Source of the DNA: a virus
IMG/VR virus record: IMGVR_UViG_3300002231_000335
Location: 12,770-44,933 of that record
Length of the DNA: 32,164 bases
Direction: 5' to 3' (one strand)
In this document: positions 1 to 10,562 of the stretch, piece by piece
How positions within the stretch are numbered: the first letter of the stretch is position 1
Layout: each line of letters opens with the position of its first letter
Translations under genes and position numbers: made by a program
The notes under the pieces: model-generated
The model's input: only the letters and a program-made list of their open reading frames with translations
Told to the model about the DNA's origin: nothing
Databases searched by the model: none

Positions 1-1780
1 CTCAAAACAGATCCGTTTGCAACGCAAGTTGAACACCTTGCGTTCACGTCAAGACGCGCTCAATGAAGACGGTGATGGCGATGCAAAGTGGTCTCACTCG
101 TGGCTTTGCGGCTACGGGTGCGGCTGCTGCTGTAGGCGCGGCCGGCGTCTGGAAACTCACCGAAGCGGGGCGATCTTTCGATTCGGAAATGTCCAAAGTT
201 CAAGCGGCCATGGGCAAGAGCACGTTCGATCAGGACTTGGAGAACATGCGGGCCAAGGCCGCAGAGATGGGCGCAACAACTGAATTCACAAGCACTCAAG
301 CTGCTTCAGGACTCACAGAGCTGGCCAAGGCTGGCTTCACCGCCGATCAGTCTATCGGCGCGCTAGAAAGCGTTCTCGCGGGCGCAAGCGCGGGTGAGCT
401 TGAGATGAGCCAAGCAGCCGCGATCATGACCTCGACAATGGCGGGCTTCGGGGCTCAAGTCGAAGGACATGGCAGAGAACACGAAGCAGGCGAATCGTGT
501 GATGGATGTGTTAGCGGTTGCCAGCACGAAAACCAAAAGCTCAATCGCTACTCTCGGCGAATCTCTCAAGAGCGTTTCCCCCGTTGCTAAGCAGTTCGGT
601 TTCTCTCTTGAGGATTCGGTTGCGATGGTCGCAAAAATGCAGGATGTTGGGATCGAAGCCAGCGAATCAGGCAACGCGGTCAAGACGATGCTCACGAAGC
701 TCACGGCGGGCGGCGGCCCAATGAAGAAAACTCTCAAGGAGTTGAATGTTAGTTTCGTTGATCTCAACGGCAACATGAAACCGCCGAAGGAAATTTTCGC
801 CGAAGCAAACAAGCTCAAGGGAGCGCTAGCGGGCAACGCTGCGCAAGCAAAAGCGTTTGCTGACATTGTTGGTTTGCGCGGTCAGAAAGCGCTAACAGTT
901 CTCTCAGATACCTTTTCAGACGCTTCATATAACGGCCAAAACCTTGACCGAAGTGTTAGAGGGTAGTGAGGGCGCGGCTAAGAAGATGGCCAAGATCAAG
1001 TTAGACAACTTGAATGGCGATGTTGTGAAAATGAGTTCCGCGTTTGACGGCTTGCGCGTAGGTCTGAACGACACGCTACAGGGCGCGCTTCGTCCAATGA
1101 TCCAAGACTTTACAAATTGGATGAGTTCCGATGCGGTCAAGCAAGGGCTCACGCGACTAGGCGAAACGATCAAGAGTTGGATCCCGACGATCAAGGAAAT
1201 TGTGACCGTGCTCGCTTCGATTGTTATGGGGATCTGGGAAGTCGCAGACGCGATCATTCCTTGGGAAGGAACGATCAAAATTGTTCTAGCAATCGCTTCG
1301 GCCGTTTGGGTTGTGACTACCGCGATCAAAGCATGGACCGCATCGGTTGCGATCTTCAATGCAGTGATGGCGCTCAACCCTGTTGTTGCTCTGATGATAG
1401 CAATCGGCGCGGCGATCATTCTCGTGATCGCCTACTGGGATGAGTTCAAGATCGCGGGCAACATGGCGCTTGACGCGTTGCTACTTCCCGCAAAGTCTCT
1501 TTACAACCTGATCGTGTTAATCGCTAACGGACTCGGGGCTAACATGGAATATGCCGATGTGTTATCGAATACTGAGGGCATCATGAGAGAGAACGAAGCC
1601 AAGGCAAACGATGCAGCGCGTGCGCGTGCGGCGAAAGCTCAAGGCGGCAAGCAGGGCGGGGGCGGCGACACGAAGGTCGGCGGAAGCATCGAAGTAACTT
1701 CAAAGGGACCGGCAACGGTTACAACTAAGAGTTCAGGGCCCGTGGGTCTCAGAACTCCCAACTCAGCAGGATTCAGCTAA
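1..1780 (+). CDS. Tail tape measure protein (5'-partial, frameshifted)
   Basis: The tape measure sets tail length and is threaded through the tail tube. The gene runs in from before the window and is spread over all three forward frames. Frame 2 at the left edge (LQRKLNTLRSRQDALN) passes to frame 3 near 60. Frame 3 (KTVMAMQSGLTRGF, then FDSEMSKVQAAMG and TEFTSTQAASGLTELAKAGF) carries the typical conserved N-terminal tape-measure segment. It moves to frame 1 at the GGGG run 450-453 and to frame 2 at the AAAA run 938-941. Removing one base at each run restores a continuous protein. The hydrophobic stretch near 1270-1440 matches the membrane-like segment of the family. The gene ends TAATG, overlapping the next start by one base. 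Confidence 0.88.
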
Positions 1781-3082
1781 TGGGCTTCGGTGATGCAGTA
1801 GTAGGCGCGATCAAAAATGCGTTAGGTCTTGATGAGGGGGGCGCGGACATTCCAGGTTGGCAAAAGCGACTCAAAGAAGCCGCATACACCGGCCCAGAAG
1901 GAACGCGGATCGTTTTTCAATACGTCGATCTCAAGCGTTCGATCAATCTCAGAAACAAGATCTTCCGCTTCAACGGGATCAACGGAAAGTTCATCCAAAG
2001 CAACGGTCATGATGAGGGCGACTATCCGATCGTTGCCTTCTTTACCGGCGACGATCAAGATCGTTTGGGCACGGCGTTTGAAGGGCTACTCACGGAGCCG
2101 GGGCGCGGCAAGTTAGAGCATCCGATGTACGGGACTTTTGATGTTGTTCCGACTGGACAGATCCAAAGAGAAAACTTGATGGTGAACGCGGCGAATCAGA
2201 CCGCGATCATGGTGACACTTTCAACCACGCTTGCGGACGTGTATCCAGAATTTGGAGCAGTCCCGAAGAACACAATCGATCAAACTCTCGGCGCGTGGGA
2301 CGTTGGAGCGGCGGCCGCATTTGAAACGACTGTTGATCTCAACGATCCGGTCGGCCAAGCGTTAATGGGTAACAGCGTTGGAAAAGCTCTAACAAAGAGC
2401 GCACAAACGATCCGCGCAGTTTCAGGCGGACTCGCAAGCGCGCAGCGCGCATACGACAACCAGGCGCGCAAAATTACCGAGTCGATTGACACACTAGTGA
2501 CAGCACCTGCGAACCTTGCCGGGCAACTAATCGATCTCGTAAAGTCAACCCTCAAGAACCGCTCTGGATCTTAAAGCGAAGCTAACTGGCTACACGTTTT
2601 TTTCCGAGTCACTTGCAGGCGACTTTGACAAGGTAAAGAATCCCAACGACGTAGCACTTAACAATCTGCTCATGACATGCGCAACGAATGCCTCAGTGCA
2701 AAGCGGCAAACTTTCAAGAGTTCAACAACCGACCGGACGCACTAGAAACCGCAAGCGACCTAGTGAAAAATGAACGAAGCAAACAACGCCGCGCTTTGAT
2801 GAGTTATTTGTTAACACTAACTTTGCCGATATTGGGGAAACATATCAGCTCAATCAAAAGGCCGTGGCTCAAGTTACCGGCAAACTTGTTAGCGATTCGT
2901 TTCTACTGCTCAGTGAGCGCGTGATCTACCTTAAAAGGGATCGATCTGCTGTTGACGTTTGCTCTCAAGTCTACGGCGATCTTTCCGACGAAACTTTGCA
3001 ACGCTTCATAGACACCAACCGCATAGGCGGAGATGAGATGTATTTGTTAGAGCGCGGAAGGCGGATCTCATACTATGCCTAG
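1780..3082 (+). CDS. DNA circularisation protein, Mu gpN-like (frameshifted)
   Basis: The first 264 residues are open (1780-2574) and match the DNA_circ_N domain of Mu gpN-type tail/baseplate hub proteins, with core WQKRLKEAAYTGPEG followed by RNKIFRFNGINGKF. The gene then continues in other frames. One extra base near 2560 (CC) gives KNALDLKAKLTGYTFF. An indel near 2706 restores NFQEFNNRPDALETASDLVK, one in AAAAA near 2768 gives KMNEANNAAL, and one in TTT near 2800 gives the long tail ending RRISYYA at 3082. The repaired length of about 430 residues suits the family. It overlaps the following gene by 8 bp, and position between tape measure and gpP agrees with Mu gene order. Confidence 0.85.
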
Positions 3083-4182
3083 TGACGTTCAGATCGAAAT
3101 TGACGGTGAATATTGGGACCACTGGTCTACAGTAACGCTAACAGAGCGTGCAGATTCAATCGCGCAAGCTTCACTCACCTGCAACTTTCAACCTGAGAGA
3201 AAAAAGTTCCGCGACGTTTTTCGTCCCTTCTCATATCACGAAATGGTTTTGTATGTGGGCGGGGTTGTGCGCTTCGTCGGCACGATCATGAGCATTGAAC
3301 CTCAAGTCACGGCAACCAGTAGTGAGGTAAGTGTTAGCGCTTACGCTCTGCCCGGCGTACTCGGTGATGTGACGGCAACACCGGATCAATTCCCGACCGA
3401 ATATCGCAACTTGAAACTCGACAAGCTAGCAAAAGCGATTTGCGATCCTATCGGGATCAAAGTTGTTATGGGCGCTTCGTCTCCTGAGATCCTTGATCTT
3501 GATACCGGAAAAACGATCCTTGATATCGACGTTGAACCGGGCGCGGTAGTTTGAAAAAGTTTTCTCTCAAGCCAGGTCAAAAGATCCTGGAACTTCTGAT
3601 CGAACTGGCGAAGCAAAGGGCGCTCGTTATCACGTCAACTTTCGAGGGCGATCTACTAATCTACACACCGAGTTCAGATGTTAGTGATGTGGTAGCGACA
3701 CTCACGGAGGATCGCCCGGTCGTAAGTGTTACGTCCGAATTTTTCTACTCAAGAATATTACTCATCACTAACAGGGATCAGTAAAACCAAAGGGAGGAAA
3801 AACCGGCTCGCGTTACACGGTGAACAATCCAAAGCTTGAAGACAATTTCGACATTCAACGGCCCTTCGTTTACGAGTTGAGCGACACCGATCCGGCAGAT
3901 GTTCCGGCGGCAGTAGAGGCGCGCATGGGGCGCATGTTCGCGGACGCTATCACTTACGATATTGATCTTGCGGCAGAGTACGATCAGAGTGGGTTTTATT
4001 GGGAGCCTAACAGATACATCACACTTGAAGCGCCGAAGGCGATGGTCTACACCAAGACTCCGCTCTACATAATGCAAACGGAACTCACCTTCACACCGGA
4101 TTCCAAAACTGCTAAACTTTCGTGCATCTTGCCCGGCTCATTGTCTGGTGATCTACCTAGGAAACTACCATGGGAAGAGTAG
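3075..4182 (+). CDS. Baseplate hub protein, Mu gpP/gp44-like (frameshifted)
   Basis: The N-terminal part (3075-3554, VQIEIDGEYWDHWSTVTLTE) looks like the start of Mu gpP, the ring-shaped baseplate hub related to T4 gp27. A missing T near 3550 shifts to KKFSLKPGQKILELL. An indel in the TTTTT run near 3738 gives STQEYYSSLTGISKTKG, and one near 3790 gives GGKTGSRYTVNNPKLED. The last segment ends RPF...SCILPGSLSGDLPRKLPWEE. The repaired protein is about 370 residues, normal for the family. It overlaps the gp45-like gene by 13 bp and is followed by the spike, as expected for hub then spike. Confidence 0.82.
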
Positions 4183-4694
4183 CCGAATTTCTTTCGTGGG
4201 CATTAAACACTAACAGCGACAAGAGGCCGCCGGAAGTCAAAGGCGATCCCGGTGGTGGAGCCGTGGTCACTGCTGAAAACTTCTCTCCCGCTGGCGTAGA
4301 TTCGCAACCTGTTGAGGGTGATTTTTTCGCGACGCATGACGGGCCTGGAACTGGTGATGAAATTGTTAGTGGCTACCATGATCCGAAGCCAAGCAACCGA
4401 AAAGCCGAAGCGGGAGAGACGCGAACCTATGCGCGTGACTCAAACGGCGCGGTTGTTTGCGAGGTGTGGTGCAAAGCAGACGGAACGGTCGCGATCAACT
4501 CAATCAAAACCGGATCGGTTCTGAATCTCAACGGAGTTGAGATCGATCAGGACGGCAACATTTCAACGCCGGGAGTCATAGGCGCGCAAGGTGAGATCAC
4601 AACCGACGCAAACCCTCTAGGATCGGTCTCACTAAGCACTCACGATCATAATTCGGCAATGGGGCCGACCTCACCTCCGACGCCGGGTACATAA
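4170..4694 (+). CDS. Baseplate spike protein, Mu gp45-like
   Basis: This is an intact protein of 174 residues that should form the trimeric membrane-piercing spike at the tip of the tail tube. The N-terminal half looks like an OB-like domain (EGDFFATHDGPGTGDEIVSGYHDP). The C-terminal half has the beta-helix style repeats INSIKTGSVLNLNGVEIDQDGN. It ends with STHDHNSAMGPTSPPTPGT. The H-D-H is the HxH motif that binds iron at the apex of P2 gpV and Mu gp45 spikes. Its place directly after the gpP-like gene supports the call. Confidence 0.88.
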   Translation: MGRVAEFLSWALNTNSDKRPPEVKGDPGGGAVVTAENFSPAGVDSQPVEGDFFATHDGPGTGDEIVSGYHDPKPSNRKAEAGETRTYARDSNGAVVCEVWCKADGTVAINSIKTGSVLNLNGVEIDQDGNISTPGVIGAQGEITTDANPLGSVSLSTHDHNSAMGPTSPPTPGT

Positions 4695-4695
4695 A

Positions 4696-5136
4696 ATGCC
4701 ATTGATCAAAGCAGATCTCAAAGCGTCGCTCAAAGCGCTTGCAGATAATCCACCGACAAGCCACGCAAGCGCGGCCGAAGGCTGGGGCGATGCGATTGTG
4801 AACTATTCGTTAGCGGTTGTCCCCCCTTCAACGACGGTTGCGGGCGGCCTAGCTGCACTTGTGGGGGCGTTTGCAACGGCCTTTGACTCAGACGACGGGG
4901 CACCGGGCATGGAGGCCGCTATGGCGGCGTTTGGGCTCACGGTTGCGGGCGGTATGTTGCCACTCAATACCGGGGTTGCGCCTCCCGGATCGGTTGGGTT
5001 CGCGGCGCTCTTCTCAGGAACAACGGACGATACGGATCAAGCGGCCGATGATATGGCTAGCGCGATTGATACTTGGATGAAAACGGGAACAGCAACGCTC
5101 GTTGCGCCCCCCAATACTTTGGTGAATTGGTCATGA
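4696..5136 (+). CDS. Baseplate-operon protein of unknown function
   Basis: The protein has 146 residues, is rich in Ala and Gly, and carries no motif I recognise. It lies one base after the spike gene and overlaps the gp46-like gene by ATGA, so it is part of the baseplate operon. The middle (TTVAGGLAALVGAFATAF) is hydrophobic but interrupted by acidic residues, which argues against a true membrane segment. A small structural or assembly role in the baseplate is an inference from position only. Confidence 0.7.
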   Translation: MPLIKADLKASLKALADNPPTSHASAAEGWGDAIVNYSLAVVPPSTTVAGGLAALVGAFATAFDSDDGAPGMEAAMAAFGLTVAGGMLPLNTGVAPPGSVGFAALFSGTTDDTDQAADDMASAIDTWMKTGTATLVAPPNTLVNWS

Positions 5137-5567
5137 GTGATCCAGATCTGATCTTAGAAGAGAACGGCGGCGACGCAATCCTAAGTGGTGGCGATCTGTT
5201 ATTGGGTAACGGTCTAACAAGCGCGGCGATCCTCTCGCTATGGGGCGGCAATATTGAAGACGATGGATTGCCGGGCTCTGATAGCGTCCAGTTTTGGGGA
5301 AATAATATCAGCGACGACCCGAAAGAGCGACTGAGATCCGAAACTCAGAAACTACTAACATCTATCCCGGCGACCTCTGGGAACTTGCTTCGCTTGCAGG
5401 ATGCCGTTTTGCGCGATCTCGCTTGGATGATTCCCGATCTTGTTAGTGAAATGTCAGTTGAGATCGCTTTGATAGGCGTCAAAAGAATTTCAATCACAAT
5501 CGATCTCACGGTAAACGGCGAGGATCAACAAATTCAACTCACTAGAGAATGGACGGGCACAAGATGA
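5133..5567 (+). CDS. Baseplate wedge protein, Mu gp46-like
   Basis: The 144-residue protein starts at the ATG that overlaps the previous stop (ATGA). An in-frame upstream start exists but would run deep into the previous gene. The features SDPDLILEENGGDAILSGGDLLLG, then AAILSLWGGN and GSDSVQFWGN, followed by ERLRSETQKLL, are typical of the phage GP46 family, which is related to T4 gp25 and joins wedge to sheath. It overlaps the J-like gene by 4 bp. Confidence 0.85.
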   Translation: MSDPDLILEENGGDAILSGGDLLLGNGLTSAAILSLWGGNIEDDGLPGSDSVQFWGNNISDDPKERLRSETQKLLTSIPATSGNLLRLQDAVLRDLAWMIPDLVSEMSVEIALIGVKRISITIDLTVNGEDQQIQLTREWTGTR

Positions 5568-6769
5568 GCCAGCAAGTACCCACGATCAAAGAGATTTACG
5601 AAAACATAATCGCGCAACTTGAGGGCTCTCTAGCAACAACGATCCCGATCTTTCCTAAGTCGTTTTCGCGAGTGCTCGCAAAAGCGGTCGCGGCGATCTT
5701 TGTTATCGGTTACAAATTCGCGGGCTGGGTTTGCCTGCAACTTTTCGTCAAATATTCGAGCTATGATCCGCAAGTTGTAAACGGAAAAACTTTCATCCCT
5801 CTCGTTGAGTGGGGGAACCTGATCGGCGTAGGCGCGCCCAAGGCCGCGACACGGGCGGAAGCTGAGATCAGTGTTAGCGTTCAACAGCAGATCGGGGTGT
5901 TACCCGCTAACAGTCTACTCATCAAAAAAGATACAGGGGTGATCTACTCCGTACTAGCAGAAGTTCCTCTGAACTCGGCGACAATCACGGCAACGGTTCA
6001 AGCGGTAGACGACGATCAGGGAAACTTAGGATTTGGAGATCTCGGCAACCTATCTCCCGGCGATGTTTTGGAGTTCGCAAACCCTCTCGCGTATGTTAGC
6101 GGAACGGTAGTTGTCGGAACGATCCTAGTCATTGCGGCGGATCGCGAAACTGAAGCGGCGTATCGTGACCGCGTAGCTACTCGCTTTCAACGACGGCCGC
6201 AGGGTGGAGCGCGGATCGATTATCAGATCTGGGGTGAGGAAGTTGAAGGGATCGATCTTGTTCTTCCGTACACCAACGATCCGTCCGACAATATGATGAG
6301 ATTGTTTTCACGATCAACTACTGAACCAGACGGCATCCCGCTTGCGTTGCAGCTTGAAGAGGTAAAGCAGTCGTGCCTTTTTGACGAAGAGGGATTTGCA
6401 ACCCGAGCACCCCCCGGCGTTCTTGTTTTTTCAAACCCAATTTTCAAAACTGAAGTTGAGGTTGAGATTCAGGGTTTAGGTTTGGCCGATGGCGCATCGG
6501 TAACACTTGCATCACTACAAGAGAAAATTCAAGAGGCCCTTGAGGCACACTTGAAGACTCTTGAACCGTTTATTCTTGGCGTTTCAACGCTCCCCCCACA
6601 AGACAGAATTTCAAGCGCGGCAATCGGCGGTGTGATCTATGCCGTCGCAGAAAGTAACTCTGCATTTTTCGGCGCGTATGTGGTAAGAATCGGCGGCGCG
6701 GTGACGACTACCAAAGTGCTAACAGAAGGCGAGCTTGCAACACTGGCCTTGCCCGTGGTTTACTCGTAA
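5564..6769 (+). CDS. Baseplate J-like protein, Mu gp47-like
   Basis: This intact protein of 401 residues starts at the ATG overlapping the gp46 stop. It shows the Baseplate_J layout. An N-terminal segment (PTIKEIYENIIAQLEG) is followed by WGNLIGVGAPKAATRAEAEISV, where baseplate J proteins carry their conserved Arg/Ala stretch. Then come ETEAAYRDRVATRFQRRPQGGARIDY and WGEEVEGIDLVLPY. The family is the homologue of T4 gp6 and forms the inner baseplate ring. The gene lies in the expected order after gp46, but the next gene is a fibre rather than gp48. Confidence 0.9.
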   Translation: MSQQVPTIKEIYENIIAQLEGSLATTIPIFPKSFSRVLAKAVAAIFVIGYKFAGWVCLQLFVKYSSYDPQVVNGKTFIPLVEWGNLIGVGAPKAATRAEAEISVSVQQQIGVLPANSLLIKKDTGVIYSVLAEVPLNSATITATVQAVDDDQGNLGFGDLGNLSPGDVLEFANPLAYVSGTVVVGTILVIAADRETEAAYRDRVATRFQRRPQGGARIDYQIWGEEVEGIDLVLPYTNDPSDNMMRLFSRSTTEPDGIPLALQLEEVKQSCLFDEEGFATRAPPGVLVFSNPIFKTEVEVEIQGLGLADGASVTLASLQEKIQEALEAHLKTLEPFILGVSTLPPQDRISSAAIGGVIYAVAESNSAFFGAYVVRIGGAVTTTKVLTEGELATLALPVVYS

Positions 6770-6783
6770 AGGACTAACACCAA

Positions 6784-8031
6784 ATGGCTATCTCTCCAAA
6801 GAATCGTTACAACGCAAACCAGATCGATACCTCCGATCCTACTAACTACCCCGAGGGCAAAGCGAAAAATATTTCTGCCCTAGGAAACACCGATGGGTCA
6901 CCTTTTGAGCAAGATATGCTCAACGATATTTGGGGGTTCCAGCAAGCGATCTTGAAGGCGGCTGGAAACGTTGTTCCCGACGGCAACCCAGAAAACGCAA
7001 ACGCATCGCAGTACCTCGCGGCGCTAAGGCTTTCGATGCAAGGCGCGCACTACTACTACCGGGAGGCGGGCGCTGGCTCTTTGGTTGTTCCGGAATGGGT
7101 AACGCCTAGCCACACGATCAGAATCATCGGAAGTGCAGGCGGCGGCGGCGGCGGATCGTGCATGTATCAATCACCGACAAGCGCATACGCGGAAGCGGCG
7201 GCGGGCGGCGGTGGTGGCTCTGGGCGCACGTTTGAAACGATCATTTCTGGCAGCGAATTGGTTGCAGGGTCTACGATAAATTTCAACATCGGAGACGGCG
7301 GTGTTGGCGGCGCTGGGGCCGTGTTCAACACCCCTGGCCTTAATGGGGGCGATGGCGGCACAACTACGCTAGACATAACATCGCTAAGCCTCTCACTAGC
7401 GGCGGCTGGAGGTTCTGGCGGCGGCGCTGGTTATGCTGCGTTGAACTCACAATCAACTCAGTCAGGAGCAGGCGGCTATGGTCTATGCGGAGGCGGCGGC
7501 GGCGCTTCAAGGTGGGGATCTCCTACCGTTTACAATGGGAGCGGCGGCGGCTTCTATGCTTACGATTCGACTTTAAGAGGGCTAGAAGGTCAAGATGGCT
7601 GGAAAGATCCTTACGTTCAGGAGGGGCTAGGTGGCAATGGCGGCGTTTATTCGATTGTAGTTTCTCCCGGCGTTAGATTGGTCCGAGATGTGCGAACGTA
7701 TTTCGGCAACCAAGATCAGCAAAGTCTAGGCGGGAAGTGGGATAGCTGGATTTACAATCCCAGCGGCACCCCTAAGACGGTTTACACAGCAGGCGGCGGC
7801 GGCGGCGCGCCGGGCGGTTCCCCGATCTACTATCCGCCTAATAGTACATACGACTCAAAGAACGGCTACAATCTGTCAACGTCTAGCTACGCGGCGGCAT
7901 GGATGGGCAAAGGCGGCGGCGGTCCAGGCGCGGGAGGCGGCGGCGCTGGGATCTGGGATGCAAACTCAATCTCAATTAAACTCGATGGCGGCAGAGGTGC
8001 TACCGGAATGATCGCAATCATAATCGCATAA
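6784..8031 (+). CDS. Tail fibre or adhesin with glycine-rich C-terminal domain
   Basis: The protein has 415 residues. The first 90 (NRYNANQIDTSDPTNYPEGK...GSPFEQDMLNDIWGFQQAIL) resemble N-termini of tail fibres that attach to the baseplate. From residue about 118 onward there are many separate glycine-rich runs (GGGGGGSC, GGGGGSG, GDGGVGGAG, GGSGGGAGY, GGGGGAS, GGGGGAPGG, GGGGPGAGGGGAG). They alternate with loop segments rich in Tyr and Ser. Known adhesins such as S16 gp38 fold comparable runs into a polyglycine-II sandwich with host-specific loops between them. Whether this protein folds that way is inference. The start follows AAGGACTAACACCAA, a leader also used by the gene starting at 15195. 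Confidence 0.78.
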   Translation: MAISPKNRYNANQIDTSDPTNYPEGKAKNISALGNTDGSPFEQDMLNDIWGFQQAILKAAGNVVPDGNPENANASQYLAALRLSMQGAHYYYREAGAGSLVVPEWVTPSHTIRIIGSAGGGGGGSCMYQSPTSAYAEAAAGGGGGSGRTFETIISGSELVAGSTINFNIGDGGVGGAGAVFNTPGLNGGDGGTTTLDITSLSLSLAAAGGSGGGAGYAALNSQSTQSGAGGYGLCGGGGGASRWGSPTVYNGSGGGFYAYDSTLRGLEGQDGWKDPYVQEGLGGNGGVYSIVVSPGVRLVRDVRTYFGNQDQQSLGGKWDSWIYNPSGTPKTVYTAGGGGGAPGGSPIYYPPNSTYDSKNGYNLSTSSYAAAWMGKGGGGPGAGGGGAGIWDANSISIKLDGGRGATGMIAIIIA

Positions 8032-8035
8032 CGTT

Positions 8036-8809
8036 ATGAATCTTCTATACCGCGCAATCGAAATGCTTTTGCCTCGCAGCGAAGCTTTCAAACTCACTGT
8101 GAGCAAAGTGTTAACGGATTACATTCGCGGCCTTGCAGCTGGCGTGCCTGAAGACTTCAAGGCGTTTGCTTTCAATCCGTGGACGGAGCTTTTCCCATAC
8201 ACGACAACTCAGATCGATGAATGGGCGAAACAGTTTGGTCTTTTTCCGAGTCAGATCGAATCAGCGCAACGTCAAAACGTAGACGCTGCATGGAAAGCAA
8301 CCGGCGGGCAAGGGTTAGATTATTTTCAGGCGATCATAGATGCGGCCGGGTTCGATGTGACGGTCCACGCCTCGCTTGATCCTATCACAAACAACTACCG
8401 GAACCCCCTCGACTACCTAGCAGCAGCGGCAAACATTGGAACCATTCAATGTGATTCGGAAACTGGATTTTGCGCTGGCGAGGGGGCGTTCTGCTCAGGG
8501 CTACAAGGGGCGATCCAAGAACATATTGTTAATCAAGATCTTAGCGGGCGAGTGCAACCGCCGATCTCTGCTGATCCTGCAACTTTCCCATTTTGGATCT
8601 ATGTCGGGGGTGATACGTTTGGTAGCAAAGCAACCATTCCGGCTCAACGTGAGATTGAGTTTCAATCTTTGATCTTGAGCATATTACCGGGTACCTATTG
8701 GATCGGGTACTTGATTCAAACAACTTCAGACAACCTGTGGATTGATTCTCCCTATGTTTGGGATGATTCGATGACATGGAATGACGACGACTTTTGGGGC
8801 ACACCATAA
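8036..8809 (+). CDS. Baseplate protein, Mu gp48-like (DUF2313/YmfQ family)
   Basis: The 257-residue protein has the family pattern of an N-terminal helical part (AIEMLLPRSEAFKL and WTELFPYTTTQIDEWAKQFGL) followed by NVDAAWKATGGQGLDYFQAIIDAAGFDVTV. A cysteine-containing region (CDSETGFCAGEGAFCSG) comes next, then a C-terminal domain ending in WDDSMTWNDDDFW. Members connect the J protein ring to tail fibres. In Mu, gp48 follows gp47 directly; here the glycine-rich fibre lies between them. Confidence 0.78.
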   Translation: MNLLYRAIEMLLPRSEAFKLTVSKVLTDYIRGLAAGVPEDFKAFAFNPWTELFPYTTTQIDEWAKQFGLFPSQIESAQRQNVDAAWKATGGQGLDYFQAIIDAAGFDVTVHASLDPITNNYRNPLDYLAAAANIGTIQCDSETGFCAGEGAFCSGLQGAIQEHIVNQDLSGRVQPPISADPATFPFWIYVGGDTFGSKATIPAQREIEFQSLILSILPGTYWIGYLIQTTSDNLWIDSPYVWDDSMTWNDDDFWGTP

Positions 8810-8820
8810 AGGGCTAACAG

Positions 8821-10561
8821 ATGACACAACAGACATTCAGCGACCTGACCGGGCTCTTTGACGTTCGGAAGATTATCAACGACAACGCAAACGACGCTGA
8901 GGCCAGGTTAAACGCGATCTCCCCGGGCAATACTGCAAACACGATTCAGGTCAACGACGGTAGCGGCGGCTTTGCTGGCTTCGTAGGGTACCAGTACACC
9001 GAAGCAGGCGGGTCAAGCATTCAGACAATCGGAAACACAGCGCTAGGATCTCAAAGCGCGGTGATCATGAACTCGTTTTCGGCGCTCAACTTCCGAAGCA
9101 ATGACGGTAACAACACGCTCATAGGTCGAATCTACAACAGCGGAAACACAGCGATCAAATTCGAAGGCTCGCCATCGCATCCGTTATTCGTTAACAATGT
9201 GCAAGTGCTCGCAACCGGCCTAGGGGATAAAGTACCTTGCAGACAATGGTGTCTACAAGTCAATCGCTGGCTTCAGTGATAAGTTCGTGGGCATTACTGC
9301 GCTTGATACCGATCCAGGTTTCCTATCTGATAAATTGGTTACGTCGCCGACACTGCAATATCAGCAAGTCGATCCAGGCGCTAACGAGAAGTTGAAGATC
9401 ATAAACTACTCGGCGGCGGGCGCTCGTGTGTGGAGCTATGATGCATCTGTTACCACTCCCGGTGATCCCGGTTCAACAGCTTACAGGCTCAACCACGCAA
9501 CTCAGAACCTTGCGACTGAGATGTATATCAACCCGGTTTGCGTTCCTAACGGAAACCTAACAGCCGTACTTGCTGCTCTCTCGACTGGTGACACAATTTT
9601 TGCTGAGTCGGTTGGAGAGTACCAGTTCAAGCAATTTGTTTTGAGCGGTCCACCTGTTGACAATGGTGGGTGGCTAACGATCCCGATCACGGTTGCGATC
9701 CTTGGTCCAGACATAACAGACGGCTCACAGGTCTCATTTGGTTTCTACGCCTCTGGACCTGTTGCGGGCGCTCCGGTCTTCGATGTTTTCGGAAGAGTTG
9801 GAAACGTAGTTGCGGCGGCTTCCGATTATGACGCATCACAGGTCGATAATGATTCAGGAGTGATAGGGGCTTTCGTATCTGATGCTCTCGATACATTGGA
9901 AACGGCAGCGGGCAACGCTCAAACGGCGGCAGACAATGCGGTGCAAAGTATCGTTGCCGGTACTAACATCACGGTCAACAATGCCGATCCGCAAAACCCG
10001 ATTGTTAGCTCTACGGGAGGAGGCGGAACCAGCGCTTTCGGTGTCGAGGTTTTCAATATTGCGAGCGCTACAGGAAACCAATTCATGACGAGCAACACAC
10101 TCGGGCGGCTCTATGCAATGGCCGTGATCCCGGTTGCGGATGTTCAACTAGCAGGCATGAGCTTTTTGGTAGCACAGAACAACGGCGGCGGAACTTTCGG
10201 CGTAGGCGTCTATGACGAAAGCGGGATCCTACTAGGTTACGCTTCCGGCAAGACCGCATCACTAGGAACTAACGAAGTAGCTCTTGAATTTGATGGGGCT
10301 CGTGCCCCTCTCACTGCTCCGATATCGCTAACGGCTGGAACCCCGTACTATTTTTGCCTTGAGTCAAACATCAACGCAATGGCTCCGATGAGCATCCAAG
10401 GCACAAGCGTTTACAATCCACCCGGCGGCGCTTCTAAACCTCTCGCGTTCTTCGTGACGAACTCACGGTCCTCTCACTCAACCGGATTTCCTACCAACAT
10501 TTCAGGATCGTTCGGACAAGTGAGCGGAGATGCACGCAAGTATTACATGCTAGGAAAATAA
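8821..10561 (+). CDS. Tail fibre protein (one frameshift)
   Basis: Two open stretches (8821-9279 and 9287-10561) form one gene. Removing one C from the CC near 9236 changes the end of the first into VLADNGVYKSIAGFSDKFVGITALD, which joins the second. The repaired product is about 580 residues. Features are low complexity beta-rich sequence, repeated SDK motifs (FSDKFVGI and FLSDKLV), and a short helical linker (LDTLETAAGNAQTAADNAVQSI). A Gly-rich hinge (SSTGGGGTSAFG) precedes a C-terminal domain of about 170 residues that may bind the receptor. The start follows AAGGGCTAACAG. Confidence 0.75.
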
Positions 10562-10562
10562 A

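Noticed and set aside
363-866. Long open frame on the minus strand opposite the tape measure
   Set aside because: It is a shadow of the coding strand: low-complexity composition and no own start signal or family likeness.
440-960. Programmed ribosomal frameshifting in the tape measure gene
   Set aside because: Programmed shifts of this kind usually act in the tail assembly chaperone genes before the tape measure. Here there are several shifts in many genes without slippery-site context, so sequencing error is simpler.
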